A DNA stretch of 64,000 nt from JBCBCP01 sp038530575 (lineage in GTDB: Bacteria; Pseudomonadota; Alphaproteobacteria; Rhodobacterales; Rhodobacteraceae). The stretch lies in contig JBCBCP010000001.1 in assembly GCA_038530575.1 (NCBI GenBank), forward strand, positions 1 to 64,000, in the 5' to 3' direction. The notes below the pieces were generated by a model, which searched no databases, had not been told where the DNA came from, and was given only the letters and a program-made list of their open reading frames with translations. Position 1 is the first letter of the stretch, and every line of letters starts with the position of its first letter. The translations under genes and the position numbers were made by a program. Positions 9,179 to 18,447 of this stretch are shown here, one piece after another.

Positions 9179-10768
9179 ATGTACGCACCCGAGAGTGAAT
9201 ACGCCTTTGACAAGGACCTGACCGTGCGGCTGCGCGGGCTGAAGGGGCCGCGCCCGCGCGGGCTGTCGCGCTGGTCATTTGGACAGATGGCGTTCCTGTT
9301 GCTGATGGTTGCGACGCTGTTCTGGCTGCTGCTGAACACCGCCAACCGGTTTCTGGAGCCGGGCGTGGTCCGGATCACCTTCGTCCTCGGCATCCTGGGG
9401 TTCTGGCGCTTTGGCTGGTGGTTCACCCACGCCGTGCGGGCCGAGATCTATGCCAGGCTGAAATGGCCCGGCATGCGGTCCCGCGCCAAGGCGCTGTGGG
9501 ATCAGGGCTGGCGCCCGCGCCGTCTGCACATCCAGATGACTACCTATTTCGAAGAACCCGCGATCACCAAGCGGGTTATCGGTTCTATCCTCAGCCAGAT
9601 CCGGCGCGAGCAGATCCCGACCACGCTCTATATCGGCACCGGCTCGTCCTATGACGAGATGATCATCCGCGACTTTGTCGAAACCCACGCGCAGGACATC
9701 CCAGACGCCTTGGCCAAGCTGGTGTTCCTGCGCCAGAACCAGCCCGGCAAACGGATGGCGATTGGTATGATCCTGCGGGCTATCAACAGGCACGGGGTGC
9801 AAGATGATGATCTGGTGATCTTCATGGATGGCGACGCGCTTTACGGCGATGACGTCATGGAAAAGACGCTCAGCATGTTTGGCGCCGACCCGGACCTTCA
9901 GGCGCTGACCACCGACGAAGAGGTGATCTGTTACGGGCCGAAATGGATCCAGAACTGGCTGAACATGCGTTTCGCGCAGCGGCGCCTTGCGATGCAAAGC
10001 CACGCGCTGTCCGATCAGGTGCTGACGCTGACCGGGCGCATGTCGGTCTTTCGGGCCAAGCACATGGTCAGCCACCGCTTTATCCGCACGATTGAGGCCG
10101 ACCACCTCGATCACTGGCTATGGGGCCGGTTTCGGTTCCTGTCAGGCGATGACAAGTCGACCTGGTATTACATGCTGACCCAGCGGGCCAAGATGACCTA
10201 TGTGCCCGACGCGACGGTCTACACAATCGAGGTGATCAAGGAAAACGGGCTGGAGCGGATGGTGCAGAACTTTCGCCGCTGGTCGGGCAACATGCTGCGC
10301 AACGGGGCGCGGGCGATTGCGCTCGGTCCCTTTGTCGTGAAGCCCTTCATCTGGTGGTGTGTTGTCGATCAGCGCATCGCGATGTGGACGATGCTGGTTA
10401 GCCCGGCGATGGCGATCCTCGCGTCGGCACATGACGCGACCTACATCTATTCCTGCCTGATCTGGGTGCTGTTTTCGCGGCTTGTGCTGTGCCTGTTCCT
10501 GTTCCGATATAGCCGCAGTATCGACATGAGCTGGCCGTTCATCCTGTACTTCAACCAGATCATCAACGCGTCGGTGAAGGTCTACATGATCTTCCATCTG
10601 AGCAAGCAAAAGTGGTCGAACCGCGGGAACCAATCTGCCGGGGCGGGTCAGGGTCTGGTGGCAAGCCTGCAGAACGGGATGGCCAAGTTTCAGCTGGTGA
10701 CAGCGGTTTCCGGCTTCTTCTTGTGCGTTGCCGTCTATGTCGGGCTGATCCCGAACCCGTTTTTCTAG
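9179..10768 (+). CDS. Alg8-like glycosyltransferase, family GT2 polymerase
   Basis: A 529-residue membrane processive glycosyltransferase. Two N-terminal helices (about 38-80) precede a GT2 core with the metal-binding FMDGDALYG and the acceptor/processivity region IEADHLDHWLWGRFRFLSGDDKSTWY, then FRRWSGNMLRNG as the (Q/R)xxRW element. More helices follow, including LILYFNQIINASVKVYMIFHLSKQKW-like sequence near 440-470. The segment MRFAQRRLAMQSHALSDQVLTLTGRMSVFRA closely follows Alg8 of Pseudomonas, which polymerises GDP-mannuronate. With an AlgD homologue next door a mannuronan-like product is likely but inferred. Confidence 0.85.
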   Translation: MYAPESEYAFDKDLTVRLRGLKGPRPRGLSRWSFGQMAFLLLMVATLFWLLLNTANRFLEPGVVRITFVLGILGFWRFGWWFTHAVRAEIYARLKWPGMRSRAKALWDQGWRPRRLHIQMTTYFEEPAITKRVIGSILSQIRREQIPTTLYIGTGSSYDEMIIRDFVETHAQDIPDALAKLVFLRQNQPGKRMAIGMILRAINRHGVQDDDLVIFMDGDALYGDDVMEKTLSMFGADPDLQALTTDEEVICYGPKWIQNWLNMRFAQRRLAMQSHALSDQVLTLTGRMSVFRAKHMVSHRFIRTIEADHLDHWLWGRFRFLSGDDKSTWYYMLTQRAKMTYVPDATVYTIEVIKENGLERMVQNFRRWSGNMLRNGARAIALGPFVVKPFIWWCVVDQRIAMWTMLVSPAMAILASAHDATYIYSCLIWVLFSRLVLCLFLFRYSRSIDMSWPFILYFNQIINASVKVYMIFHLSKQKWSNRGNQSAGAGQGLVASLQNGMAKFQLVTAVSGFFLCVAVYVGLIPNPFF

Positions 10769-10791
10769 CCCTTCAATACCTGCCACATCAG

Positions 10792-10825
10792 AGCCCCGCG
10801 ACCCATCGGTTCGCGGGGCTTTTTT
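10792..10825 (+). terminator. Rho-independent terminator after the Alg8-like gene
   Basis: A perfect 10-bp stem (AGCCCCGCGA at 10792-10801 with TCGCGGGGCT at 10811-10820) is followed by five T. It separates the Alg44/Alg8 transcript from the AlgD-like gene. Confidence 0.88.
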
Positions 10826-10850
10826 GTACCCGTTCGAAAGAGACGCGCGT

Positions 10851-10899
10851 CTAGCCATAAGGATAGTCACGCTGATCCAAGGGGCGCATTCCTATCCTT
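10851..10899 (+). promoter_or_regulatory. Candidate regulatory region of the AlgD-like gene
   Basis: An AAGGATAG at 10859-10866 faces an exact inverted copy, CTATCCTT, at 10892-10899. The first copy lies in CTAGCCATAAGGATAG (10851-10866), a weaker relative of the dyads at 7582 and 19719. The region is 75-120 bases upstream of the proposed start, between a terminator and the gene, where a promoter is expected. Confidence 0.35.
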
Positions 10900-10973
10900 T
10901 CCCCAAAAACATCATTGGGTTTCAGAGGGTTATTCCATCCGCAGTGAAACACTCAACTGCGAAAGACAAAACC

Positions 10974-12374
10974 ATGATGGATATGACTGCCTTCGACCTG
11001 CAAAACGCTGCTCCGGTCCTGAACCCTGTTCCCTCCTCCAAACCCGCCGTCAGCGTTGTCGGTTTGGGCTATGTCGGCGCGGTCTCTACCGCCTGTCTGG
11101 CAAGCCTTGGCCACCGCGTCGTCGGTGTCGATATCGACCCGGCCAAATGTGCGCAAATTGCGCAGGGCTTGTCGCCCATTCACGAAAAAGACCTTGGCAA
11201 ACTGCTGAGCGAGGGCGTGGAAAACGACCTTATCACGACCACCGATGACCTCGCCTGGGCCGTGCGCGACACGGATGTGACCTTTGTGTCCGTCGGCACG
11301 CCCACGGCGGCGAATGGCGGATGCGACTACCGCTATATCGAAGCGGCGGCGCGCAGCATCGGCGTTGGCATCGCGCAGAAGGACGGGTTCCACGTTGTTG
11401 TCATGCGCTGTTCGATCCCCCCGGGCACGACGCTTGGCGTCATGGCCCCAATCATCGAGGCGATCTCGGGCAAGGCGATTGGCAAGGACTTTGGCGTGGC
11501 CTTCAACCCGGAGTTCCTGCGCGAAGGCGTGGCCGTGGCCGATTTCTACGCCCCGCCGAAGACGGTTGTCGGGGCTACGGACGAACGGACCGCCCGCATC
11601 GTGGCCCGCATGTTTGATGCCGTGGACGACAACGTCATCACCACATCGATCGAGACGGCGGAGATGGTCAAATATGTCGACAATGTCTGGCACGCCGCCA
11701 AGGTCTGCTTTGCCAACGAGGTGGGCCGCCTGTGTAAACCGCTGGGCGTGGACAGCCACGATGTCATGGACATCTTTGTGCAGGACACCAAGCTGAACCT
11801 GAGCCCCTATTACCTCAAGCCGGGCTTTGCCTATGGCGGGTCCTGCCTGCCCAAAGAGGTGCGCGCGGTCGCCCATATCGGTACGGAGGCAGGCGTTGAT
11901 CTGCCCATGATCCAGGCGCTTGGCCAGTCGAACGACGCCCATATCGCGCGGGCGGCTGACATGGCGCTGGAGAGTGGCGCAAAAAGTGTGCTGGTCCTTG
12001 GCGCCGCGTTCAAGCCCGGGACGGACGATCTGCGCGAAAGCCCGATCCTCGAGGTGATTGCTAAGCTCCGGTCGGAAGGTGTCGATGTGGGCGTACATGA
12101 CACGGCCATTACGCCTGACACGAATATCGAGGGGCAGCTCGCCTATGTTCGCCACGGCAGCTCGGGCTTGCAGAGCCTTGCCAGCGACTTGCGCGGTATG
12201 CTGACAGATAACCTCGAGGCGAGCGCGGCGGAGGCCGACACGATCATCCTGTGCCATCCGCACGCCACCTACCAGGATCTGCTGTCCCGCATGCCGGGCA
12301 AAACGATCATCGATCTGGTCCGTCTGAAAACCGACGTCCAGCCCACCACCCATGTGAACGGCATCGGCTGGTGA
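10974..12374 (+). CDS. AlgD-like GDP-mannose (or UDP-glucose) 6-dehydrogenase
   Basis: A 466-residue nucleotide-sugar dehydrogenase. An N-terminal NAD-binding domain (VVGLGYVGAVSTACLASLGHRVVGVD), central domain (NPEFLREGVAVADF, MVKYVDNVWHAAKVCFANEVG) and catalytic cysteine Cys291 in AYGGSCLPKE are clear. A C-terminal nucleotide-binding domain (LGAAFKPGTDDLRESP) follows. WHAAKV, the LNLSPYYLKPGFAYGGSCLPK region and overall order resemble AlgD, which makes GDP-mannuronate by two oxidations, more than UDP-glucose dehydrogenases. Substrate choice remains inferred. The ATG at 10974 starts the homologous part; the frame is open upstream only into the terminator. It supplies precursor for the adjacent Alg8-like polymerase. 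Confidence 0.85.
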   Translation: MMDMTAFDLQNAAPVLNPVPSSKPAVSVVGLGYVGAVSTACLASLGHRVVGVDIDPAKCAQIAQGLSPIHEKDLGKLLSEGVENDLITTTDDLAWAVRDTDVTFVSVGTPTAANGGCDYRYIEAAARSIGVGIAQKDGFHVVVMRCSIPPGTTLGVMAPIIEAISGKAIGKDFGVAFNPEFLREGVAVADFYAPPKTVVGATDERTARIVARMFDAVDDNVITTSIETAEMVKYVDNVWHAAKVCFANEVGRLCKPLGVDSHDVMDIFVQDTKLNLSPYYLKPGFAYGGSCLPKEVRAVAHIGTEAGVDLPMIQALGQSNDAHIARAADMALESGAKSVLVLGAAFKPGTDDLRESPILEVIAKLRSEGVDVGVHDTAITPDTNIEGQLAYVRHGSSGLQSLASDLRGMLTDNLEASAAEADTIILCHPHATYQDLLSRMPGKTIIDLVRLKTDVQPTTHVNGIGW

Positions 12375-12429
12375 CCCAACCCGGCGGGGGCTTCGGCGCT
12401 CGCCGATCTTTCAATCAGGAGTAAAGAAC

Positions 12430-14991
12430 ATGTCCACCAATCTGGGCGGGACAGGCGTGAATGACACGCTGGTCGGCGCCGACACACCTGACGTCATCAC
12501 GGGCCTTGCCGGAAACGATGTCATTCGCGGAGAGGGTCAAGGCGACCTGATCCATGGCGACTACGCCGATCCGAACCTGCTGGGCGGCACAGAGGATGCC
12601 CGATCGTTCAGCGGCTACGCGGCGACGGGCGCCTGGACGGTCACGGCCTTGGGTGGCGGGCACCAGCAAATGACGCAGACTGTGCAGACCGAAGCAGGCG
12701 GCGTTTATTCGGTGTCGTTTGCTCTGGCCGCGAACTTTGCCGCGGGCCGCACGGATGCAGCGGTCGAAATTATAGTGAACGGCACGGTCGTCGAGACGGT
12801 CACCACCCAAAGCGGCGCGTTTTCGGACCACAGCCTGCAGTTCACCGCGCTGGGCGGGACCACCGAGGTCACCTTCCGCTCCGTTGATGGCGGCGGCGAC
12901 GGCGCCGTGATCAACACAGATGGGCCCGCCTTTTATACCGAAGTGGAGAAAACGCTTGGTGGACAGACCTACACCGTCGCCGCCTTCGCCGATGGGCAGT
13001 CGAACCTCTATCAGGTGCTGAACGGAACGCTTTTCGTCTACGACACTGACAAAAACGCCTACGAGAAAGCGGGCGCAGACGGCACGGTCAACGTCAATTC
13101 GCTGGGCTTTAACGCCGAAGACAACCTGCTTTTTGCCATTGCGGTCGCGAACGGTGTGGATTCGCAAGGCAACGCTGTCGCCAAATCGGACCTCGTCATG
13201 ATCGACGCGAAGGGCAACAGTTTTCTTGTTGGTGCAACGCCCTACCGGTCCTGGACAGGCGATTTCGATGACAAGGGCAACCTTTGGTCCTTTGAAGCGG
13301 ACATGGATCGGGTGACGGTTATCGACGTTGACCAGATCGGTGCAGACGGCAAACCGGTAACAACCGTCTACAAGTTCGACACCAGCCTTGTGACGTCGAA
13401 ATATTACGATCTTGCCTTCGATGCCGGAACCCAGACTTTTCGCGGTGTTTCGCGCCCGTCGGCTGAGGGGGCGGACACCACGCTGCTGATCGTTGATATC
13501 TCGTCCGGGGTGCCGGTCTTTTCGACCCTGCCCGTGACCTCAACGGTGATTGATGGCGTCATCCATGCCGGTGCCCCGCTGATGACCTTTGGCGCCGCGA
13601 TCTTTGACGCGGATGGCACGCTTTATGTGGGCGGCAATGGCGGGGACCATGACATGAACGATGCCACCGCGACCTCCGGCGGCATCTACAAGGTGGTCAT
13701 CGATCCCGCCACAAACGAAGCCTCGTTGGTGCTCGTGGCAGATGCGCCCAAATCCTACTCCAACGATGGCGCGGCAGATCCAACCGCCGAAAGCCCGTTT
13801 GCCGACATTGATCTGAGCAGCAGCGTTCTGCTGAGCGATCTTTCTTTGGTCGCGACCGTCGAAGGCGCGTTGACCTATGATGATACCCTGCATGGAGGCT
13901 CGGGCGGCGACACCGTTTCGGGCGGGATCGGCGACGATGTCGGTTATGGCGACAGCGCGGGCGACACCTTGTCCGGCGGGGACGGCAACGATGCGTTGCA
14001 TGGCGGGTCGGGACAGGTCGGCAACGGGATCGTCTCGATCTACGACGCGGCAGGAAACCGGTTCGACCAATACGGCAACGCGCTGCCCGAAGACGATGAC
14101 GTGCTTTACGGTGGGGCAGGTGACGACACATTGTCCGGGTCCGCTGGCCACGATCTGCTTGATGGTGGATATGGCGCAGATATCCTGAATGGGGGATCCG
14201 GGCGGGACTCGCTCTATGGCGCGGATGGTGATGACGTGCTGAAGGGCGGGCGGGAGGCTGACCTCCTTTATGGCCAGGACGGCGCGGATGTTCTTCTTGG
14301 TAATTCGGGAGATGATACGCTTGCGGGCGGGGCTCAAAACGATCGCCTCGTCGGGAGTAGTGGGCGGGACCGCCTGATGGGAGACGACGGCGCCGACACG
14401 CTGGACGGTGGATCGGGAGACGATGTTCTGACCGGTGGCAACGACGCGGACCGTCTGAAAGGCGGTTCGGGCAACGACCTGATGGATGGCGATGCGGGCC
14501 AAGATTACCTGAATGGCGGGACCGGGGCCGACACGCTTGATGGAGGGAGCGGCAACGATCGCCTGCTTGGCGGTAGCGGGAACGACAGTGTCGCTGGCGG
14601 CTCGGGCAACGACTACCTTAATGGCTGGATCGGTGACGACGTGCTGGACGGGGGCAGCGGGCGCGACCGCCTCTACCTGGGGGCTGGCAATGACACCGCC
14701 ACCGGGGGCGCGGATGCGGACCGGTTTGTGTTCCGCTCACATGACCTTGACGGAGGGCAGGACGTGATCACTGACTTCTCCGGTGCCGACGGCGATGTAC
14801 TCGACCTGCGCCAGCTTGATCTGTTGGCGAATGGCTTGTCTGCATCGGAGTGGCTGTCTGGTAACGCAGAGCGCAATGCCGAGGGGGATGTAAGCCTCGC
14901 ACTGGGGCAGGGCACGCTGCTGAGCCTTGAGGGGCTTGGCCTAAGCCAAGACGTGCAGCTTCAGGATCTTGCCGAACACATCCTGTTCTGA
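12430..14991 (+). CDS. RTX (hemolysin-type calcium-binding) secreted protein
   Basis: An 853-residue acidic protein. Residues about 8-50 hold a first RTX-like patch (DTLVGADTPDVITGLAGND). Residues about 170-460 form repeated beta strands with aromatic/Asp turns, like a propeller. Residues about 483-780 are many GGxGxDxLx nonapeptides that bind calcium. The last ~70 residues (FRSHDLDGGQDVITDFSGADGD onward) resemble the type I secretion end region. No signal peptide is present, as expected for type I export; the transporter is not in the window. An alginate epimerase is unlikely because no right-handed beta-helix catalytic module is visible. AGGAG precedes the ATG, 55 bases after the AlgD-like gene, so co-transcription is possible. 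Confidence 0.88.
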   Translation: MSTNLGGTGVNDTLVGADTPDVITGLAGNDVIRGEGQGDLIHGDYADPNLLGGTEDARSFSGYAATGAWTVTALGGGHQQMTQTVQTEAGGVYSVSFALAANFAAGRTDAAVEIIVNGTVVETVTTQSGAFSDHSLQFTALGGTTEVTFRSVDGGGDGAVINTDGPAFYTEVEKTLGGQTYTVAAFADGQSNLYQVLNGTLFVYDTDKNAYEKAGADGTVNVNSLGFNAEDNLLFAIAVANGVDSQGNAVAKSDLVMIDAKGNSFLVGATPYRSWTGDFDDKGNLWSFEADMDRVTVIDVDQIGADGKPVTTVYKFDTSLVTSKYYDLAFDAGTQTFRGVSRPSAEGADTTLLIVDISSGVPVFSTLPVTSTVIDGVIHAGAPLMTFGAAIFDADGTLYVGGNGGDHDMNDATATSGGIYKVVIDPATNEASLVLVADAPKSYSNDGAADPTAESPFADIDLSSSVLLSDLSLVATVEGALTYDDTLHGGSGGDTVSGGIGDDVGYGDSAGDTLSGGDGNDALHGGSGQVGNGIVSIYDAAGNRFDQYGNALPEDDDVLYGGAGDDTLSGSAGHDLLDGGYGADILNGGSGRDSLYGADGDDVLKGGREADLLYGQDGADVLLGNSGDDTLAGGAQNDRLVGSSGRDRLMGDDGADTLDGGSGDDVLTGGNDADRLKGGSGNDLMDGDAGQDYLNGGTGADTLDGGSGNDRLLGGSGNDSVAGGSGNDYLNGWIGDDVLDGGSGRDRLYLGAGNDTATGGADADRFVFRSHDLDGGQDVITDFSGADGDVLDLRQLDLLANGLSASEWLSGNAERNAEGDVSLALGQGTLLSLEGLGLSQDVQLQDLAEHILF

Positions 14992-15004
14992 GCCTACACT
15001 GCCA

Positions 15005-15036
15005 AGGGGCCGGTCAGAACAGGCCGGCCTCTTTCG
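15005..15036. terminator. Possible bidirectional terminator between convergent genes
   Basis: A 9-bp stem with one G:T position (AGGGGCCGG at 15005-15013 with CCGGCCTCT at 15024-15032) is followed by TT. It lies between the RTX gene and the convergent response-regulator gene and overlaps the end of the latter. Confidence 0.45.
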
Positions 15037-15625
15037 CTATCATTGCCGCTTGGGTGCGGTTTTTGGCGTCGAGCTTGCGGCAGGTGGTTTTGACATGCAG
15101 CTTGATGGTGACTTCTTGCAGGTCCAGCTCGCGTGCGATTTCCTTGTTCGACAGCCCCCGGCACAGACCGCTCAGCACTTCCAGCTCGCGCTGGCTGAGG
15201 CCCTTGGCAAGTTCGTTTTGCGGCTCCGGATCGTCGGCAGTCATAAATTTCACCGGCACGAATGTCTCTCCGGCAGCCATGAACCGTACTGCGTTGATCA
15301 AGGATTTTGCCCCCATCGTCTTAGGCAGAAAGCCGATGGCGCCGGCATCCAGCGCGTCCTGGGCCACGGCCTTCGGCGCGATGCCGGACATGATCGCAAC
15401 GGGGCGTCCATCACCGGCTTCCATCGCCTTTGCCAGTCCCTCAAGCCCATTCATGCCTGGCATGGAATAGTCCAGCAGGATCAGGTCAAAGAGCGTCTTT
15501 CGCGCCGCCTCGCACGCCTCGTCGAGGTTGGCGACGGCGGTGACCTGAAGGTCCGGTTCATTTTCCATGAAGGCCGAAAGCGTGTCCCGGACGAGGTCAT
15601 GATCATCTGCGATAAGGATTTTCAT
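15014..15625 (-). CDS. NarL/FixJ-type response regulator
   Basis: A 203-residue two-domain regulator. The receiver domain (1-120) has the acidic pocket ADDHD and phosphoacceptor Asp52 in LILLDYSMPGMNG. The C-terminal LuxR-type helix-turn-helix (LSQRELEVLSGLCRGLSNKEIARELDLQEVTIKLHVKTTCRKL) binds DNA. Its start overlaps the stop of the hybrid kinase gene by four bases (ATGA), so it is very likely the kinase's partner. Targets are unknown; dyads upstream of the FIST gene and the polysaccharide genes are candidates. Confidence 0.93.
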   Translation of the reverse strand: MKILIADDHDLVRDTLSAFMENEPDLQVTAVANLDEACEAARKTLFDLILLDYSMPGMNGLEGLAKAMEAGDGRPVAIMSGIAPKAVAQDALDAGAIGFLPKTMGAKSLINAVRFMAAGETFVPVKFMTADDPEPQNELAKGLSQRELEVLSGLCRGLSNKEIARELDLQEVTIKLHVKTTCRKLDAKNRTQAAMIAKEAGLF

Positions 15626-18441
15626 GTGTCTTTTTCTATCTTGGTCCGTGCATGCTCTGCGACGGCTTGGGAAATTTGCCTCAGGTCAGGCGGCTTGGCA
15701 AATACCGCTTTGACCGATGGTACGGAAAGCCGTGGGTCGGCAAGACGTCGCGACAAGGCCGTCACGATCATCACGGGCAAATCGGGCGCGACCTGCGCCG
15801 CCGCTTCGACAAGATCGCCGCCGCTGATTGCGCCCATGTTGTAGTCGGACAGCACAAGCGACCATGCGCCGGGGTCATCGCGCACGCTTTCGATCGCAAG
15901 GTCAGGATCGTTCACGACAGCGACTTCGGCCCCAAGGTTTTCCAGATAAGTGCCTAGCACATTGGCCACATCCGCATCATCATCCACCACGAGGATAAGG
16001 TGCCCCGACAGATCTATCTGCGCCGCGTCCTCCTCTGCACCTGACGTGTCAATCGACGTATCCTCCAAAGGCCAGAATACCGTGAACTGGCTGCCGGCCC
16101 CCGGCGCGCTCTCAACACTGATGGCGCCGTTATTGCTGACCACCATGGAAGAGACTGTCGCCAGCCCCAGTCCCGAACCTTGCGCACCCTTTGTCGTGAA
16201 ATACGGATCGAAAATTTTGGTCAGCGACCCGGCTGGGATGCCCGGCCCATCGTCGGCAACGTGAAACGTTGCATAGAGCTTGCCCACATCGACCCGGCCC
16301 ACGGTCGGTTTTGCGCTTTGTCCCGTCAAGACGGCGGCCCCGATACGCAGGGTTCCTGGCGTTGACCCCATCGCGTCCTGCGCGTTCAGCAGCAGGTTTA
16401 ACACGATACGAGACACCTCAGTTGGGCTGCCGCGCACGAGGATTGGCGCGTCGCCCAGGTCAGAGGTCAGCGTGACATGCGGGCCGAGGTTGACCGACAG
16501 CAGATCGACGGCCGACCGGATCGCCTCCCGCAGGTCAAACTCCGCGACATCGGACGTAGTGCGCCCCAGATCAAGCAGTCGGTTGACCAGATAGGCTGCC
16601 TGAACACCAGCTTGTGCAATGCGTTTCGCGTGTCCTTTCAGGGCATCGGTTGCGTTCGTATCTCCGCTGATGAGCGTCGCGGAGCCGTTGATGGCCGACA
16701 AAAGATTGTTAAAGTCGTGTGCAAGTCCAGCGGCCATCTGCGAAATCACCTGCTGGCGCCGGGCGAGGTCCAGCTGTTCCGTCAGCTCGAACTGCTTTTT
16801 CCGGATCGCCCGTTGTTTCGTGACATCCCGCACGATCAGGATCACACCGACCCCGTCGACCCTGCGCAGCACCACGTCATGCCAGCGGCGCCCATCGTCG
16901 CCCGCGCCCAGCACAAGCCGAAGGCGCGCCTCCCCGTCCGTTTCAAGCGCCTTGGCCGTTGCGGCGATCTGGGTTTCGGAATTGTCGGCTTTGTACTTCG
17001 CGGACCAAGGGCGGCCAATCAGGTGCATGTCGGAGACCACGCCGAAAAGCTCGCAAAGGCTGGGGTTGGCATAAACAACGCGCCCATCTGGATCCGCGAT
17101 CCCGATGCCGTCCGGCGCATTGTCGATGGCAGCGACCCGTGCGCGCAGCGCGCGTTCTGTGGTTTTCAGTGGCGTAATATCGGTCGTGGACATCACGAAC
17201 CCGCCTTCAGATGTCCGTTGAACCCGCAAAAGCAGCGTGCGGCCATCGGGCAGCGCCAGCTCCCTTTGGGGCGATTTCAGAACAAGCGTGCGCGGGTCGA
17301 AACGTTGCACGTCTGGCGCCTGATCCAGAATGCTGTCCGGTATCGTCTCGATATGTGCCACCACGTTGTCTTCGAACGTTGTGCCTGGCTGCCAATTATG
17401 GCCTGGCGCTGGCAGAATGTGCCCAAGCCGGGGGTTGCTGAACAGAACGGTCAAGTCCTTGTCCAGCAGCAGGAACCCGTCGTCGGTGTGCAAAAGTGCC
17501 TCGGACATGCGGCGGCGGGTCAAATCGCTTTCTTCCTGCGCCTGCACCCGCTGCGACACGTCGGCCTGCGTGGCAACAAGGTACTCGGCGCGTCCATCGT
17601 CGCCGTTGACTGGAAAGAGTGATAGCTCGTTCCAAAAGGGCGTGCCGTCTTTGCGTTTGTTCCGCAAAACAAAGCTGCCAATCCCATTGGTGCGCACCGT
17701 TTCGCGCAGCTTGCTCCGTATTGGCGCGCCTGCTGGTTCATCGTTTAGGAATCGGCAGTTTTGCCCAAGCACTTCTGCGCTGGAATAGCCCGAAAGGGTT
17801 TCAAACGCCTTGTTCACAAAGATCAGTGGGTGGCCGGCCTGCGTTGCATCGGCGATGGCAAAGCCGGAGGACGAGCCGTCAATCACCGCTGCAAGCAACT
17901 GATTGCGGGACTGCAGCTCAAGCGCTTTCAGGCTTTGCTGCGCCAGCGTGCAGATCTGCAAAAGCATCTGCCGATCCGAGTTGGTAAAGCGCGCTCTGTC
18001 CGCATGAAAGGCCAGAAGCGCGCCTCGCTCTTCACCTTCGCCGAGGCCGATTGGGGCAGATAAAACGCTGCGAACCTGTGGCGCGCGGCTTGCAAGTGTT
18101 GACCAAACTGGCAGCGTGCTCAGGTCAACAAGATTGCGTGGTTTGGACAGAACCGGCAGGGCGCCGGCATCGTCACCGGGGCCATCTAGGCCCGGCAGGT
18201 TCGAATGGATCACGCGGACCCGGTCTCCGTCGGCCGCACCCAGTAGAGCAACCGCGTCCGCCTGCAGTGCGCGCTGGGTCATGGCGATCACGCGCGTAAC
18301 CGCCTCGGGCACGGTCTTTGCTGCGGACAAGGTGTTCAGAATGTCGAACAGCGTTTGTGCTTCATCAAGAAGCCGCGCTTCGCGATCCCGCAGATCTTGC
18401 AGCTCGACAAGGGCTTCGCGCAAGCGCTCGTCATCAGCCAT
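15622..18441 (-). CDS. Hybrid histidine kinase with LOV (blue-light) domain
   Basis: A 939-residue cytosolic sensor kinase with no membrane segment. Order: short coiled coil, GAF-like domain (about 28-170), PAS/LOV domain (about 180-300), two more PAS-like domains (about 310-425 and 432-545), dimerisation/phosphotransfer helix with His575 in LAHDFNNLL, ATPase domain (N box around Asn686, DDGPGIP at 730-736, GSGLGL at 755-760), and a C-terminal receiver with Asp866. The LOV domain carries GQNCRFL with photoactive Cys229, two Asn (NKRKDGTPFWNEL) and the Gln of ATQADV, the residues that bind flavin in LOV photoreceptors. It lies between the FIST and NarL-type genes in one operon, six bases from the first and overlapping the second. 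Confidence 0.92.
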   Translation of the reverse strand: MADDERLREALVELQDLRDREARLLDEAQTLFDILNTLSAAKTVPEAVTRVIAMTQRALQADAVALLGAADGDRVRVIHSNLPGLDGPGDDAGALPVLSKPRNLVDLSTLPVWSTLASRAPQVRSVLSAPIGLGEGEERGALLAFHADRARFTNSDRQMLLQICTLAQQSLKALELQSRNQLLAAVIDGSSSGFAIADATQAGHPLIFVNKAFETLSGYSSAEVLGQNCRFLNDEPAGAPIRSKLRETVRTNGIGSFVLRNKRKDGTPFWNELSLFPVNGDDGRAEYLVATQADVSQRVQAQEESDLTRRRMSEALLHTDDGFLLLDKDLTVLFSNPRLGHILPAPGHNWQPGTTFEDNVVAHIETIPDSILDQAPDVQRFDPRTLVLKSPQRELALPDGRTLLLRVQRTSEGGFVMSTTDITPLKTTERALRARVAAIDNAPDGIGIADPDGRVVYANPSLCELFGVVSDMHLIGRPWSAKYKADNSETQIAATAKALETDGEARLRLVLGAGDDGRRWHDVVLRRVDGVGVILIVRDVTKQRAIRKKQFELTEQLDLARRQQVISQMAAGLAHDFNNLLSAINGSATLISGDTNATDALKGHAKRIAQAGVQAAYLVNRLLDLGRTTSDVAEFDLREAIRSAVDLLSVNLGPHVTLTSDLGDAPILVRGSPTEVSRIVLNLLLNAQDAMGSTPGTLRIGAAVLTGQSAKPTVGRVDVGKLYATFHVADDGPGIPAGSLTKIFDPYFTTKGAQGSGLGLATVSSMVVSNNGAISVESAPGAGSQFTVFWPLEDTSIDTSGAEEDAAQIDLSGHLILVVDDDADVANVLGTYLENLGAEVAVVNDPDLAIESVRDDPGAWSLVLSDYNMGAISGGDLVEAAAQVAPDLPVMIVTALSRRLADPRLSVPSVKAVFAKPPDLRQISQAVAEHARTKIEKDT

Positions 18442-18447
18442 GCGCGA

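Noticed and set aside
10824..10973. N-terminal extension of the AlgD-like frame
   Set aside because: It begins in a terminator, has no ribosome site, and covers the likely promoter.
12430..14991. AlgE-type mannuronan C5-epimerase
   Set aside because: RTX repeats and the Alg-like neighbours suggested it, but no epimerase beta-helix module or catalytic signature is visible.
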